Below the pieces are notes generated by a model, which saw only the letters and a program-made list of their open reading frames with translations, made no database searches and was not told where the DNA came from. A stretch of 64,000 nucleotides of DNA from a virus. Shown here piece after piece: positions 51,201 through 59,956 of the stretch (position 1 is the stretch's first letter; the number at the start of each line of letters is the position of its first letter). A program made the position numbers and the translations under genes. Location of the stretch: IMG/VR virus record IMGVR_UViG_3300023179_000053, positions 29,814-93,813 of that record. One strand, written 5' to 3'.

Positions 51201-54200
51201 ATAATGCTTACAAATTTACCAACAAAAGCTATTGCTTCATACAGTAATGATAATAATAATCCTTTAAAATTCTTACCGGCTTCAGCGCTTTTACCGCCAA
51301 ATGCAGCTCCAATTGCTCTACCAAGCAATATAAATCTATTGATTATTCTTGTTAAAATGGGAACAACAGTAGATTGCATATACTTTGCACCAACGCCTGT
51401 TGCAAATCTTTGAAATGCTTCAGCAGCTGCACGAATTGCTTTTGATATCACCCATATAAGCCCTGCTGTTCTTTTAACCGAATCATTTTGTTTACTAATA
51501 CCAGCAAATGCTCCGATCATATTTTCCAAAGGTGCTGCGAGCGCATATATTGCATCTTTAATTGCAACCCAAGCAGCTTTAAAGTTTTCAGATGCTGGCG
51601 ATAGACCTTGAATTCCTCGCTTTACTTTTGAAATAATTGCAAACAGCAATACAACAACAGGAGCAATCATTAATAAGGCAGCATTTATCTTAATTGCAAG
51701 TGCTGTAAAGCTTAGAGCAGTTCTTAAAACTGTTTGATATAATTGCTGAAAGCTAGCTACCAGACCTGAAAATTTCATTGTTAGCAAAGCCCTTCCGGCT
51801 GCTATTCCTAATGCCACAAATCCTTTAATTAACGGTTTAATACCAGTGAATAGCAAAAAGCTCCATGCTTTTATTATTTTACTCTTTTGTAAAGATGCAA
51901 AAAATGTTGATAATTCTGTAGCTGTTGTAGCACCGATAGCCTTCCCTAAGCTAAAAAAAGCACCAGCTAAACCTTTTATCATTTTATCTGCGATAGCAGC
52001 AGCTCTTCCTAAACCAGCAATAGCTTTTGAACCAACTAAAGCCGCCATACCAGCCATTCTTGATGAAGCACCCGCACCGCCAAGAGCCGTCACATACATG
52101 TCAAGAAATGCAATACTCATCTTAAAGAATTCGCTAGTTGATTTACCAACTATCTTAAATGCCCCTGATAGTGCAGCGCCACCAACTTTTCCTGCAGCAG
52201 CAAGACCTTTGCCAACAATACTGGCAACGCCACTTAATGCTGTTTTCAATAAACCTGCTTTTGCTACAGCAGCCCCAGTAGCAGCGCTGGCGGCTGTTGT
52301 TGCTGCGGCGGCAGGATCAGCACCAGCGGCTCTCGCAGCAGCTCTTGCATCAATTCTTCGCTTAGCCTCTTCTGCCCTCCTTGTATGGTGTGAAATCCTT
52401 GCTGCTCTTTCCCCTTCCGTCATATCGGAGAATTTCTTTTTATAATCTTTAAACTTGGCATTTGGCATTACTTGCAATGGACCGGCGAAATAATTTGGTC
52501 CTTGAAAGAAATTTGGTCCTTTAAAGAAGTTTGCAAGAGACCTATCAAACTCAACAATAACCTCATCCAATTTTTCAACAATTGCTGAACTTACCACTGC
52601 TGTTGCCGGGGCAGCTGTTGGGACCGCAACACGTGGAGCTCTTGGGGCTGCGCCTGTTGCACCTGCACCTGCTGCACCTGTTGTAGCCGCAGCTGCTGGA
52701 GCTGCACCCGCTGGAGCTGCAGAGGGCGCTGCTGTAGATGCCGACGCTGCCTTTTCAGCTTTTGCCGCTGCATCTCTAGCGGATTTTAACATTGAATTAA
52801 GTTTTCTTTGAGTCTTGTCTAACTCTTTATTATTACTTATTAACGCTTTTGTTTTTTTGTTAAATTCTTTTTCAACTTTTTCAAGCTCTTTTTTCCAAAA
52901 CTTCTGCCCTCTTTCAGAGGTGTCAGTCTTAAGACCTTCTTGAACCTGTGTTAATCGCTTTGCAGCATCTGATATTTCTTTATTTAACACCTCATCTATT
53001 TCTCTTAATGATTTAATTTTTTTGTATAGCTCACTTTTATCTTTGTCACCTTTTAAGAAAGATTTAAGATCAGACAATTTAGTTGTTCTTGCATCAAGTG
53101 CATCTGGAATTGCTGCTGAAGTGGCAGCAGTCCCAACAGTAGTTGCAGCAGTGCCTCCACTAGTAGCGGCAGCCGCAGTGACACCCTCAGTCGCTTCTTT
53201 TATTGCGCCGGTCGTAGCATCACTAACTTTTTCAGCAGCATCGCTAATTGATTTACCAACTTCTTCAGTAACTTCAGCCGCTGCATCTTTTGCAGCCTCA
53301 GCAGCTTCCGTCACCTTTTCAGCCACAGCAGCCTTTACACCTCTCTTACCTTTTGGAGCTAATTCCTCCAATGCCTTCTCACCTTTGCCAGCGGCTTCAT
53401 CAAACATTCTGCCTGCTGTTTCGACATCGAGATCCGGGCGTTCCTTAACAAGTCTCTCCACCACCCTCTTCTTTCTTCTCTCCAAAGCCCGCTGTTCTTT
53501 AGACTTACTCGGTCCTCTTTTACGAGCACCCTTTTCTGCGCTCTCTACAGCCTTATCACTTCTTGCTACTTTTTCTGCACCAATCCCTCCCAGATATTCA
53601 TCAAGCATTTCCTCCTTATAAGTTCCGGCACGGAATGCCTCTGCGATTGGACTCTTTACACCTTCAACTGCAGCGCCAGCAGCAGTCACTGCATCTAAAA
53701 CTGCAGCTTCTACGAAGATTCTAAAATCACTTAAACTAGCAACAACACCAGCAGCTGTAGCAGTTTTTGCACTAGCAATTTTTCTGAATGTGCCCATGAT
53801 AGCGCCTTTTGCCTTCATGAACACTCCGCCATCAACCTCTCTCATCGCAATTGTTCCAGTAGATAATGCTTTTGTTAAATCATCACCTAACGTTTGCAAT
53901 TGACCAAAACTAAACACTTGCTGTATAACTTTAGTAAGTTCATCATTTAATAGTAATGACTGGGACATGACCAGTTTTGCAATATCTGCATATTCAGCAT
54001 TGCCTGTAATGGGCACTGTCATTAGAACTTTTTGAATAACTTTTCTCATCACATTTACCTTTGCAGGATCAAATCCGGCAGGAATTGCTTTTACAAGAAC
54101 ATCATCCAAAAGCCTTGCAATTTCATCAGCTACTGTTTTTGAAACACCAGTTACAGAGGCGGATGCTGCCTTAACAGCATCTGCAAAGAAGACTCTTGAA

Positions 54201-57200
54201 ACACCACCAGGCAGTCTTACAGTACCAGCGCCACTGGCTGAAACTACAGGACGCGCAACACTCGCCGCAGTTGGAGTGGCGGCAGAAGTCGCTGCTGTTG
54301 CTCCTTTAATAACCCCAGCATCAAGTTTTGCCTGTGCAGTCATGGCAGCCTCGGCAGCCTCTATTGACCCATACTTTTCTAAGAGAGCAGCCCTAGCTTT
54401 TAGAAATGCCTTTCTTATTTTATTTCTAGAATCTGTTGCAGCTTTACTTCCATCTTTAGCAATTGCTGCCATTTCTGCATCTACCAATGCAACTCTATTA
54501 CGTGCCTCTTCTAACATTTTAGATATACGAGTTCTTTTAGTTTGATCTAACTTTGGAAGACTTTTCTCGACTTGAGGCAAAGTCTGACCGAAAGTCATAT
54601 GATCTTTGTCTAATACATCTTGAATCATTCTTGACTTAACTCTTGACATTAAGCCTTTTCTAGAAACTAATTTCTGCTCTGCTTCTGGATTGTATCTTTG
54701 ATCCAGCGGGTTAAATTCAGCAAGACTTTGCTGGTCTCTTATTTGATCTCTAGCTATTGAGGAAATAACTTGCCTTCTCAGGGCGGCAATTCTTTGAGGT
54801 GAAATTTTTTTCCCTTGTGGCGTTGTTTGCATAAGTCTTTGATTTACTTTTTCAGTCAAAGCTTTATCAACACCTGAATCTAAAGCTTCATTAATATCAT
54901 CAATTTTACTTTGTAATAACATTTCATATAAAGCTTTCATTTGAATATCAGCTTTTGGCACAGCAGCGCTTGGGACAGTTTTTGCAAATCTTTCAGTTAA
55001 AATCTTGTAATAATTTTTATTAGCTGTATCTCCACCACCAAGACCGCTTACAGCTGCCGCACCCATGTCTTTGTCTAGTTGAATATCAGTAAATGCTTTT
55101 CCGAGAGCACTCGGCGCTGTAACCAGGGTTCGTGGAGAGCCTTTAAGAACTTGTTCAGCTTCAAATTGCATTTTTTTAGCTGTCAAATCTGCGAGTGCTT
55201 TTGCGTGTGTCTTACGAGCAACATCTAAATTTTTAGTTAGACTGGCACGTGTTCCTTGTGGTATATCAGTTCTTGCAAGAGCATCTTCAAAAACTTTAAT
55301 TTCTTTTGAAAGCTTATCTACATGTTTTTCTAATTCGCCATATCTAATTGAAGCATCGGAGCTATAATTTACTACTTCTTGTAAACCATAAATTTCTGCA
55401 TCTAAGCCATTAAAAACACCTTTAAGCAATTTAGCCCTTGCCGTTTCAAAATCGGCATTTAGTTTTCTTGCTGCATCTGCAGCAGCTTCTTTAGCGGCGT
55501 TTTCCGCCGCCTTGCTTGCTTTTGCAGCTTTAGCTGCGGCACTACGAGCAGCGTTAGGATCCGCCCCCGCTCCACCAACTGCATTTAAAAGATTACCAGA
55601 TTCTGTTGCTGTTAAACCGCCGGCTTCAACTCTTTTCTTAAAAATATCTTCATATACTTCTACAGCATGACTTTTTTGATTAAGAGTGCGAGCTGCTATT
55701 TTTTTACCATCTTTATCAACACCACCAGCCCTGCCTGGTCTAAACTTAAACCTCCTTCCTCTCTTAGAGCCCTGCCCTTTGTCTGCAATTAGCTCTCCAA
55801 ACGGACCAGTAACTCTCATTTGTTCGGTCATAGCTTGATCAAACAATTGCTTTTGAGCAATATCAATTTTTTCTCTTAAAGCAATAACTTCATTTGCTGC
55901 TTTTTTAGCTACTGCTGTATCTTTAGAACCCTGAAGCTCCAGAGCCCTTTCTAATTTATTTTCTAATTCTATTACCTGATTAGCCCTTGCCTTTAACTCT
56001 TTTGAAATATTACGACCCAGCCCTTTATTTTTTGGATCTTGTGCAAATGATAAAGCTTCATTTACTGCTTTTGGAGCTTTTACATCTCTTACCTCAACCG
56101 CCATTTGTTGAGTATCTTTAAGCAGAGTTTTCATTTTTGTTTCTGAAACTTCCCATTCTTTATCCCACGTTCTTAAGAACATATAATCGTTAGGCAAAGA
56201 TACGTGAACATCATCTAACGCTTTAACAATATCTCTTGTATGCAAAGTAACTGTTTTAGCAACTCTTCCACCTTTTGATGCAGCTTTTTTAGCATCATCT
56301 ATACCATCTGTTATAGTTGCTGCAGCATCAGATGATACAGAAGTTACAGCTGCCGCAGTATCTGCAACTACTGCACCAACTCCGGCAGTTACATCAGCAA
56401 CTACATCCGTTCCTTTTTTAACCGCATCTTTAACGCCCTTCGTAACTCTCTTTTTAACTTCAGCTACAGTTTTTTTAACCGGCTCAGGACCGGGAATTGT
56501 TGGCAATACAGGAGTTGTTGGTACTTTAAAACCACCGGCTGGTATGCCGCTTGTGCCAGTTACAGGTGGAGGTAGCGATGGACCATACGTTGGTCTTGTG
56601 TCTGGAGGTAGCGATGGACCATACGTTGGTCTTGTGTCTGGAGGCGGCACTTCTGGTCCATACACAGGACTAGGCGCTGGGGGACCATATGTTGGTCTTG
56701 TATCGGCAGGTGTTCTAGGAGACCTAGGCGTTCTTGGTCCACGAGGTGTGCCGGCACGACCTGTTCCACTGCCGCCTGGACCTCCAGTAAATGTATTACC
56801 CATAAATCTGTTACTGGTAAATACGGCTCCTTTAAAACCCACCGCAAGAGCTTCTTTAACTGAATCACCGACAGCTTTAGCAGTTGTAGCAGCAGCATCA
56901 GCAGTCCCATCAAGTGCGTCTATAGCACCACCTAGTGCTTCTATTTCCAAACCACCCGCTGGAAGACCAGCGGCTCTTCTTATGATTGACTTAAGACTCC
57001 CAGATCCCGGTCCTGAGCCTTGTTGCATTATTTTTTGCAATTGTGGATTTAAACCACTAACGTCTGTTACAGCACCTCTCTTTCTTCCAGACAAAAGAAC
57101 TTGCTGACCACCTGGGAGTGATGTTGCATTTTGCCATCCTTTAAGCGCTTTTCCACCACGCATTATTAGATCAGTAACATCAACTATCTTTGCACCTGTC

Positions 57201-59242
57201 TTTCCAAAACTTGTAGCAAGTTTTGCTAGAGATGAAACAGCGCCAGCAAAGAACCATCTAAAAGAAACAGACAATAATTTTATTGTTGGCAACAAGCCGG
57301 CAAATATTACTGCAAAGCTCAGCATTTTCTTACCGGCTGGGCTGAGTCTTTCTATAAAATCTCTAATTGCTTGAAGTATCGGTGTAAAAAATTCTATTAA
57401 TGGTCTAAATGCACTAACAATAACTCTTCCTATTGCCAGCACCTCTTCTTTTAGTATTCTAAATTTTGTTATTGTGGTATCTAAACCAATTTTTAATTCA
57501 GTTTCTAATTGCTTTTGAGCTACGTCTTCAATTCTAAAAGCAGTAGACATTAATATTCTACCAGCCTCTGTATTAATCTTGCTTAAAAAGTCTTGCGATT
57601 TATCACCACTAGTACCAAATAATTTGTTAAGTTGATTAAAAGCTTGTTCTTGCCCTATACGAATTATATTAGCTCTTTTCGTGTATTGCCCATTAACACT
57701 TTCTGTTGCTTTTCTATGAAGGTCACTTATATCAATCATTTTATTCAAAGAAAACATTTCATTTTCTGCATATCCAGCTGCTTTTAATCTTGCATTAATA
57801 TTAGATTCAAGAACTGATGATATTTTTCTTTCAACAGAGTTAGCTTCTGATAATTGTTTTTGATAAACAGCAAGTTGTCTAATTGATGTCTCCATTCTCG
57901 GTCCCTGACGAACGCCGAACAATCTTGAAAACAATTCCAAAGTACCTTGCTCACCTTTTATACTTAATAATGTATTAAAGCCATCTGTAAGTTTTTGTAT
58001 ATTCTCTATACTTACGCCAGCTGCATAATCAAAATCCGGTCCTAATGCTTTATTTAATTCACCAATAATCTGACTATTTTGTTTTGTCATTGCAACCATT
58101 CTTTGCAATGAAACTTTAATTGAGTTAGCAGACGCACCAACTTGGAATCCAGATGCCACCATCGGAGCAAGAAGCGCAGCAGATTCCGTCATTGACAAGC
58201 CGAACGTTGTTGCAGCTGCTGATACTTCAGGGAATGCATCTGCGAGATCTTTTAATGAAAGACTTGTTTTATTTTCGACTAAGTTAAATTCTGCTAATTG
58301 ACCTCTAAGCTCTTGTATAATTACTGCAAACTGTTTAGGATCTGTTAAATCAAGTTGCTGCCCTAGTGCTTGAGATTGTTCTCGTTTAACTCTAAGAATA
58401 TTTTGCAACATTGATTCAACAAATTTCTGAGATTGCTCAATATCTACGTTACCTAGCTTTTCAACTGTTGTAGTTAATTCAACAAGATCTGCTAATGCCT
58501 GAGTATCACCTATACCTAGTTCCGCAAAGTCTCCGGCTAGAGCTTGAACAAGCACCCTGCTGGTTCCAAATTTTCTAGTAATTTTGTCCAGTTCTTTTCC
58601 AAGAACCGCAGTCTGCTCTGCTGCTAATTTAATAGCTTCCTCTCCAGAGCCAAAATTGTCAACCATGAGTTTTGTAACTCGGGCAGACTCTTGCTCTAGA
58701 TCTGCAAAACTAAAGAAGGCTGTTCTTAATGCTCTTGTGAATGCAAATGTTTGAGCAGTGGCTCTTAGGATACTCATGTTCATTTGTGTTAATGAACCCT
58801 TGCTTCTATTAGCCCACTGTTGAATAGATGTTGCTTGCAATGCTTTATTAAGAGAAGTTGCGCTGCTTGCTAATTTTGCAGTTGCCGCCGCTTGAGATTG
58901 TAGAGCCGCTGTAGCTTTAGGAGAAGAAGTTCCAAGCCTTGTAATTACCTGATCTAAGGCGGCATTTTGCTTTACAGCTTCACTTATAATTTTATTACTA
59001 AGCACATGAGCTTTTGTATTTGCAGCAATTAAACCTGTGAACGTTTTTGTAGTATTGCCTGTACCTTTAGTAATATTTTGCAGCATTTGCTGAGTGCTGC
59101 TGAGTTTATTAATAGTAGCTACTGTATTATTAATATCCTGCGCTACTTGAGATAGACTATTGCGTAAAATTGCAGCTTCAGAAGTGTCTGCAGTGACAGT
59201 AAATTTTATATCACCATAAGGTGTTGATGAAGTGTCAGACAT
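45299..59242 (-). CDS. Giant tape measure protein (4647 aa)
   Basis: A single 13.9-kb reading frame. The N-terminal portion (about 160-430) matches the PhageMin_Tail-type core (FADLEQESARVTKLM ... GDFAELGIGD), then TM-type helices (near 640), a Pro-rich segment with a 12-residue DNA-level repeat (about 825-900), long Ala/Lys-rich coiled regions (900-2000), a helical charged stretch (near 2930-3000), and Trp-rich helical repeats (about 3830-4335). The C-terminus ends with GGEYIINHKAVQRIG, a common tape-measure end. At about 0.15 nm per residue it would span roughly 700 nm. It sets tail length and delivers DNA. Confidence 0.95.
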   Translation of the reverse strand: MSDTSSTPYGDIKFTVTADTSEAAILRNSLSQVAQDINNTVATINKLSSTQQMLQNITKGTGNTTKTFTGLIAANTKAHVLSNKIISEAVKQNAALDQVITRLGTSSPKATAALQSQAAATAKLASSATSLNKALQATSIQQWANRSKGSLTQMNMSILRATAQTFAFTRALRTAFFSFADLEQESARVTKLMVDNFGSGEEAIKLAAEQTAVLGKELDKITRKFGTSRVLVQALAGDFAELGIGDTQALADLVELTTTVEKLGNVDIEQSQKFVESMLQNILRVKREQSQALGQQLDLTDPKQFAVIIQELRGQLAEFNLVENKTSLSLKDLADAFPEVSAAATTFGLSMTESAALLAPMVASGFQVGASANSIKVSLQRMVAMTKQNSQIIGELNKALGPDFDYAAGVSIENIQKLTDGFNTLLSIKGEQGTLELFSRLFGVRQGPRMETSIRQLAVYQKQLSEANSVERKISSVLESNINARLKAAGYAENEMFSLNKMIDISDLHRKATESVNGQYTKRANIIRIGQEQAFNQLNKLFGTSGDKSQDFLSKINTEAGRILMSTAFRIEDVAQKQLETELKIGLDTTITKFRILKEEVLAIGRVIVSAFRPLIEFFTPILQAIRDFIERLSPAGKKMLSFAVIFAGLLPTIKLLSVSFRWFFAGAVSSLAKLATSFGKTGAKIVDVTDLIMRGGKALKGWQNATSLPGGQQVLLSGRKRGAVTDVSGLNPQLQKIMQQGSGPGSGSLKSIIRRAAGLPAGGLEIEALGGAIDALDGTADAAATTAKAVGDSVKEALAVGFKGAVFTSNRFMGNTFTGGPGGSGTGRAGTPRGPRTPRSPRTPADTRPTYGPPAPSPVYGPEVPPPDTRPTYGPSLPPDTRPTYGPSLPPPVTGTSGIPAGGFKVPTTPVLPTIPGPEPVKKTVAEVKKRVTKGVKDAVKKGTDVVADVTAGVGAVVADTAAAVTSVSSDAAATITDGIDDAKKAASKGGRVAKTVTLHTRDIVKALDDVHVSLPNDYMFLRTWDKEWEVSETKMKTLLKDTQQMAVEVRDVKAPKAVNEALSFAQDPKNKGLGRNISKELKARANQVIELENKLERALELQGSKDTAVAKKAANEVIALREKIDIAQKQLFDQAMTEQMRVTGPFGELIADKGQGSKRGRRFKFRPGRAGGVDKDGKKIAARTLNQKSHAVEVYEDIFKKRVEAGGLTATESGNLLNAVGGAGADPNAARSAAAKAAKASKAAENAAKEAAADAARKLNADFETARAKLLKGVFNGLDAEIYGLQEVVNYSSDASIRYGELEKHVDKLSKEIKVFEDALARTDIPQGTRASLTKNLDVARKTHAKALADLTAKKMQFEAEQVLKGSPRTLVTAPSALGKAFTDIQLDKDMGAAAVSGLGGGDTANKNYYKILTERFAKTVPSAAVPKADIQMKALYEMLLQSKIDDINEALDSGVDKALTEKVNQRLMQTTPQGKKISPQRIAALRRQVISSIARDQIRDQQSLAEFNPLDQRYNPEAEQKLVSRKGLMSRVKSRMIQDVLDKDHMTFGQTLPQVEKSLPKLDQTKRTRISKMLEEARNRVALVDAEMAAIAKDGSKAATDSRNKIRKAFLKARAALLEKYGSIEAAEAAMTAQAKLDAGVIKGATAATSAATPTAASVARPVVSASGAGTVRLPGGVSRVFFADAVKAASASVTGVSKTVADEIARLLDDVLVKAIPAGFDPAKVNVMRKVIQKVLMTVPITGNAEYADIAKLVMSQSLLLNDELTKVIQQVFSFGQLQTLGDDLTKALSTGTIAMREVDGGVFMKAKGAIMGTFRKIASAKTATAAGVVASLSDFRIFVEAAVLDAVTAAGAAVEGVKSPIAEAFRAGTYKEEMLDEYLGGIGAEKVARSDKAVESAEKGARKRGPSKSKEQRALERRKKRVVERLVKERPDLDVETAGRMFDEAAGKGEKALEELAPKGKRGVKAAVAEKVTEAAEAAKDAAAEVTEEVGKSISDAAEKVSDATTGAIKEATEGVTAAAATSGGTAATTVGTAATSAAIPDALDARTTKLSDLKSFLKGDKDKSELYKKIKSLREIDEVLNKEISDAAKRLTQVQEGLKTDTSERGQKFWKKELEKVEKEFNKKTKALISNNKELDKTQRKLNSMLKSARDAAAKAEKAASASTAAPSAAPAGAAPAAAATTGAAGAGATGAAPRAPRVAVPTAAPATAVVSSAIVEKLDEVIVEFDRSLANFFKGPNFFQGPNYFAGPLQVMPNAKFKDYKKKFSDMTEGERAARISHHTRRAEEAKRRIDARAAARAAGADPAAAATTAASAATGAAVAKAGLLKTALSGVASIVGKGLAAAGKVGGAALSGAFKIVGKSTSEFFKMSIAFLDMYVTALGGAGASSRMAGMAALVGSKAIAGLGRAAAIADKMIKGLAGAFFSLGKAIGATTATELSTFFASLQKSKIIKAWSFLLFTGIKPLIKGFVALGIAAGRALLTMKFSGLVASFQQLYQTVLRTALSFTALAIKINAALLMIAPVVVLLFAIISKVKRGIQGLSPASENFKAAWVAIKDAIYALAAPLENMIGAFAGISKQNDSVKRTAGLIWVISKAIRAAAEAFQRFATGVGAKYMQSTVVPILTRIINRFILLGRAIGAAFGGKSAEAGKNFKGLLLSLLYEAIAFVGKFVSIIAAGLEMFAPTLAKIIDAIVAATITAFIKIMSFAKEVMMLLGSIITVVGAISGQLPIALGGAAIVAGGVGITALEGRIEKFAADVKSGQKGVGESIANGITSGAKGAARGLDKFKNFVGKKYGETIGRGINSALSATLIKEMPKDVKNAIMRSAQDANAGGESLGEQIAKGIKNGLRDLKSEFTDNFFGRADEQVDKFVEKLKEGLNEQKDKALEAFDNQVEAIEALAEAEERLTAKIEYEEKRREMIRERALDRENYLRERKVAAYEGRSEDVRSLDLAFQKSSKEKDKELKDFDLDRVKTLQGQNREDAIKIINKEKEALIKEYDKMFKDFDQRIEKIKIRGFSNEEEFKQMFTNIQTVASGFSDDLATSFTNAMTRLPSLIRDGTDPAIGMFSTSMSQLVDEAKRSFGAGVAGPNAESILGAAYYLVKGMPDAFKQAFSAGIIPQFVTPFSTAVKTELDRTVPKDLWIEAAGLAIIEMVNEMKRKLVALKGTLYDEFKKLFADLPVEDLKRIFGEMFPDLDLEKLKEYFANLFPSAEELKKKIVIIETTRSQEDSGGGQSDKPKTPSLTPSEINPPQDSRDNLVRVGYGLQAKPVDPRDLEPKEDPKQGFFGKLRDIIVSIADYLGPLKTAILGAVGVVAGMGAAIPIWTAIKGLAIGIGSTIGLLPLIIGTIIGTLIYLYARFKSVRDVVNGIVIAIWDGLVAAFNFLKDLSVATFEGIKIGIPKIWEGLKDFSKPFIIAFDWIVEWGGRLWNILKEIGVKLGPPTWNVIWETLKFAFDISIALIKEFVRIFKSIWGAIKAVIGPPLNFIWETVKIVVGGISLLLVKLVEWTIIAFEKLMPVVMPVFQKIFDGISFIFDLFNQYVTPVLVKIIEVIGRALSAPFDGIRIIFDFAYKSIGDFFGGIVRLFQNIAPFLGPAIWSPIKALAPIVKGIFEFIIDAAKKVYDFVSPIFLAIVSVIVSVFSSVVNVISSIIGKVVDVASGIAVAIFSVLNAIWNNPVVKWIRDFLFRVLMLGIFIIAKLLETFAKTIYNAFKTVFDILKTIAIFLYDTFKPGFELIWNFAMIVKDLLVGAFKTAWSVVQPILQGIWDLIKWIYEEFGIIGLILTPFIAAFEFLRKVVMLLFEFMKAAFETIFNLVKKIMGPIIDLAKLIWEGLGWVWGRIKGYAELWWDTVSAIFEYFVDILKLVGQVVWDALGKVWDLVGAALKKYWEFLKLFWGTVWDILKLAGNAIWDAFGWVWDIVGIALKKYWELLKKFWGGVWEIFKAVGGVIWDALGFIWDQLSYAVRKYWAAVRKIFVTFIDILKTVAKAIWEGLGWIWNNIGPAIQKFFEIAKMVFNKIVEFAVSVGNAIWDGLGWVWGIIGTAAKKFWEGVKYVAEAVWELIKKVGQGIWDALGWVWEALKNPIKTFWDAITEGWIIIEPVFTKIWSWLWDKIKVGWEFIKDILTEYWGVFQEFWGWIEPVLSKLWSWLWDGIVWVWERLKEALNGYWEIFKTIWGWIEPVLSQLWEWLWNGIKWAWDQITEAIDFYWELFKKVWNWIEPVLSKLWEWLWNGIKWAWDKITDAIGFLWEKFKQFWSWAGPILLEFASWIWDKIKAGWEKVTEAIQFVWNKIKEFWSWAGPVLKEFAHWVWDKIAAGLDFIKNLWGSIKSAFSTFYDFVVPKIQKIGDFIRDALGGAIDFVIGLVGKIPNLFASAINLVIKGINKITGYTFTMPEWLKYVGLGSIAGKTYSFRDVIPEIKEIEVGKEVTALQRQEDYMKAVAQWNATSAKLAEAMRSGALTDDQVAKAQATLAQQKIALQSKAAGLVQPDGKYNGGKIRSYMKGGMTYAFGGVTPGFSQQAVPAILHGGEYIINHKAVQRIGTDALNALNNLRLSKPRYPRMPAIPGISMPNVRIDNSTQVPSSSSTSNVNIYVDNFIGEPEWFNSMMKEYNMKVVPRNQKAAGLENRVIRTYNGINRGM
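46260..47750 (-). repeat. Trp-rich 40-residue repeats in the tape measure
   Basis: Within the tape measure C-terminal part, two related helical repeat families occur. The first reads IWDALGWVW-type followed by KKYW or KKFW, six or seven times; the second reads W-I-E-P-V-L-S-K-L-W plus WLWNGIKWAW, about five times. The spacing is about 40-43 residues and Trp/Phe recur every 3-4 or 7 residues. Nucleotide similarity between copies (for example around 46500-46700) points to recent duplication. Confidence 0.85.
56567..56638 (-). repeat. Tandem 36-bp repeat encoding PPDTRPTYGPSL
   Basis: Two perfect tandem copies of a 36-bp unit encode the same 12 residues; further, diverged copies lie on both sides (for example PPDTRPTYGP near 56660). 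This makes a flexible Pro-rich linker about 880 residues into the tape measure. The near-identity indicates very recent expansion. Confidence 0.9.
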
Positions 59243-59296
59243 AATTCAGCCACATCAATTATTACACATTAGGTCAATAAAATCAAGATTTATTGT

Positions 59297-59638
59297 TTAA
59301 TTTTGCTTTGTTTGTTCATATCCAAGACCGATTCCCATTTGCATAATATCAAGTCCTTGGATAATTCTCTTAGGCGCTGGATTGTACCAGTCTTCATCAA
59401 AGTCAACATCAGCCCCTTGAGCTGCTGCAGCAATTTTCATAGAAGTACTTGTCTCATTAACTGCCGCACGATAGAGAAGGAACAGCTCGTTGAGAGTAAG
59501 ACATGACTCTAACTCTCCGATGCTGTTCCAAGCTCCGGTCTTTATAAAAATTTCAGACTCATATTTGAGGAGAGGAATATCTTCCCAACTTGTGTTGGAA
59601 TCTACCTCACTCTCCTCGCCTAGAAGGAAGGGTCGGAC
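59297..59638 (-). CDS. Tail assembly chaperone, -1 frameshift extension
   Basis: A 113-codon open frame without its own start that begins inside the 59620-59922 gene. Read after a -1 slip it gives VRPFLLGEES then acidic/aromatic sequence to KQN and the stop at 59297. Its composition (SWEDIPLLKYES, WYNPAPKR) is that of a lambda gpT-like extension. Together with the first part it makes a 208-aa fusion. Such extended chaperones coat the tape measure protein during tail assembly. It has no ribosome site of its own. Confidence 0.8.
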   Translation of the reverse strand, partial: VRPFLLGEESEVDSNTSWEDIPLLKYESEIFIKTGAWNSIGELESCLTLNELFLLYRAAVNETSTSMKIAAAAQGADVDFDEDWYNPAPKRIIQGLDIMQMGIGLGYEQTKQN

Positions 59639-59922
59639 CCCATTGCGGCTGACATGAGAGCGCCGAACGATTTAAGGTCAAGCACATCTTCAAGCTTTTC
59701 CTTGTCACCAGCAAGCTCTGGATCGCCAACGGCTAAAGCAACCGCTGCCGCTTCAACCATGACATCAATATCTGCATCTTCAAGAGTTTCATCATTTTTA
59801 AGATTCTTAACGATCTTCATGAACTTACGAAGATTGCGGATTGTTAGAGGCTTAACAACTCTCTTTTTGCCATCTGCAAAAAGAATTTCAGTTCCAGCCA
59901 AAATATCTTTGTTATCACTCAT
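59620..59922 (-). CDS. Tail assembly chaperone (gpG-like, unshifted form)
   Basis: A 100-aa acidic helical protein starting MSDNKDILAGTEILFADGKKRVV, with AAAAGGTAGG upstream. It lies between the tail tube protein and the tape measure gene, the usual place for gpG/gpGT chaperones. Ribosomes that do not slip stop at 59620. The ratio of the short and extended forms normally matters for tail assembly. Confidence 0.85.
   Translation of the reverse strand: MSDNKDILAGTEILFADGKKRVVKPLTIRNLRKFMKIVKNLKNDETLEDADIDVMVEAAAVALAVGDPELAGDKEKLEDVLDLKSFGALMSAAMGSDPSF
59638..59641 (-). other. Candidate -1 frameshift slip site (GGGG)
   Basis: In the coding strand, ATG GGG TCC reads in frame; slipping back one base on the four-G run gives GGG GTC CGA and opens the extension. 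The site is ten codons upstream of the zero-frame stop. It is not a perfect X-XXY-YYZ heptamer, so another nearby site (for example CCCTTCC) cannot be ruled out. Confidence 0.6.
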
Positions 59923-59956
59923 TATTATTTACCTACCTTTTGTGTAAAATAAAGAA

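Noticed and set aside
52022-54545. Long plus-strand open frames opposite the tape measure (for example 53022-53621 and 51846-52445)
   Set aside because: They are mirror images of the Ala/Lys-rich tape measure code, have no ribosome sites, and show the Ala/Pro/Ser bias expected from antisense reading.
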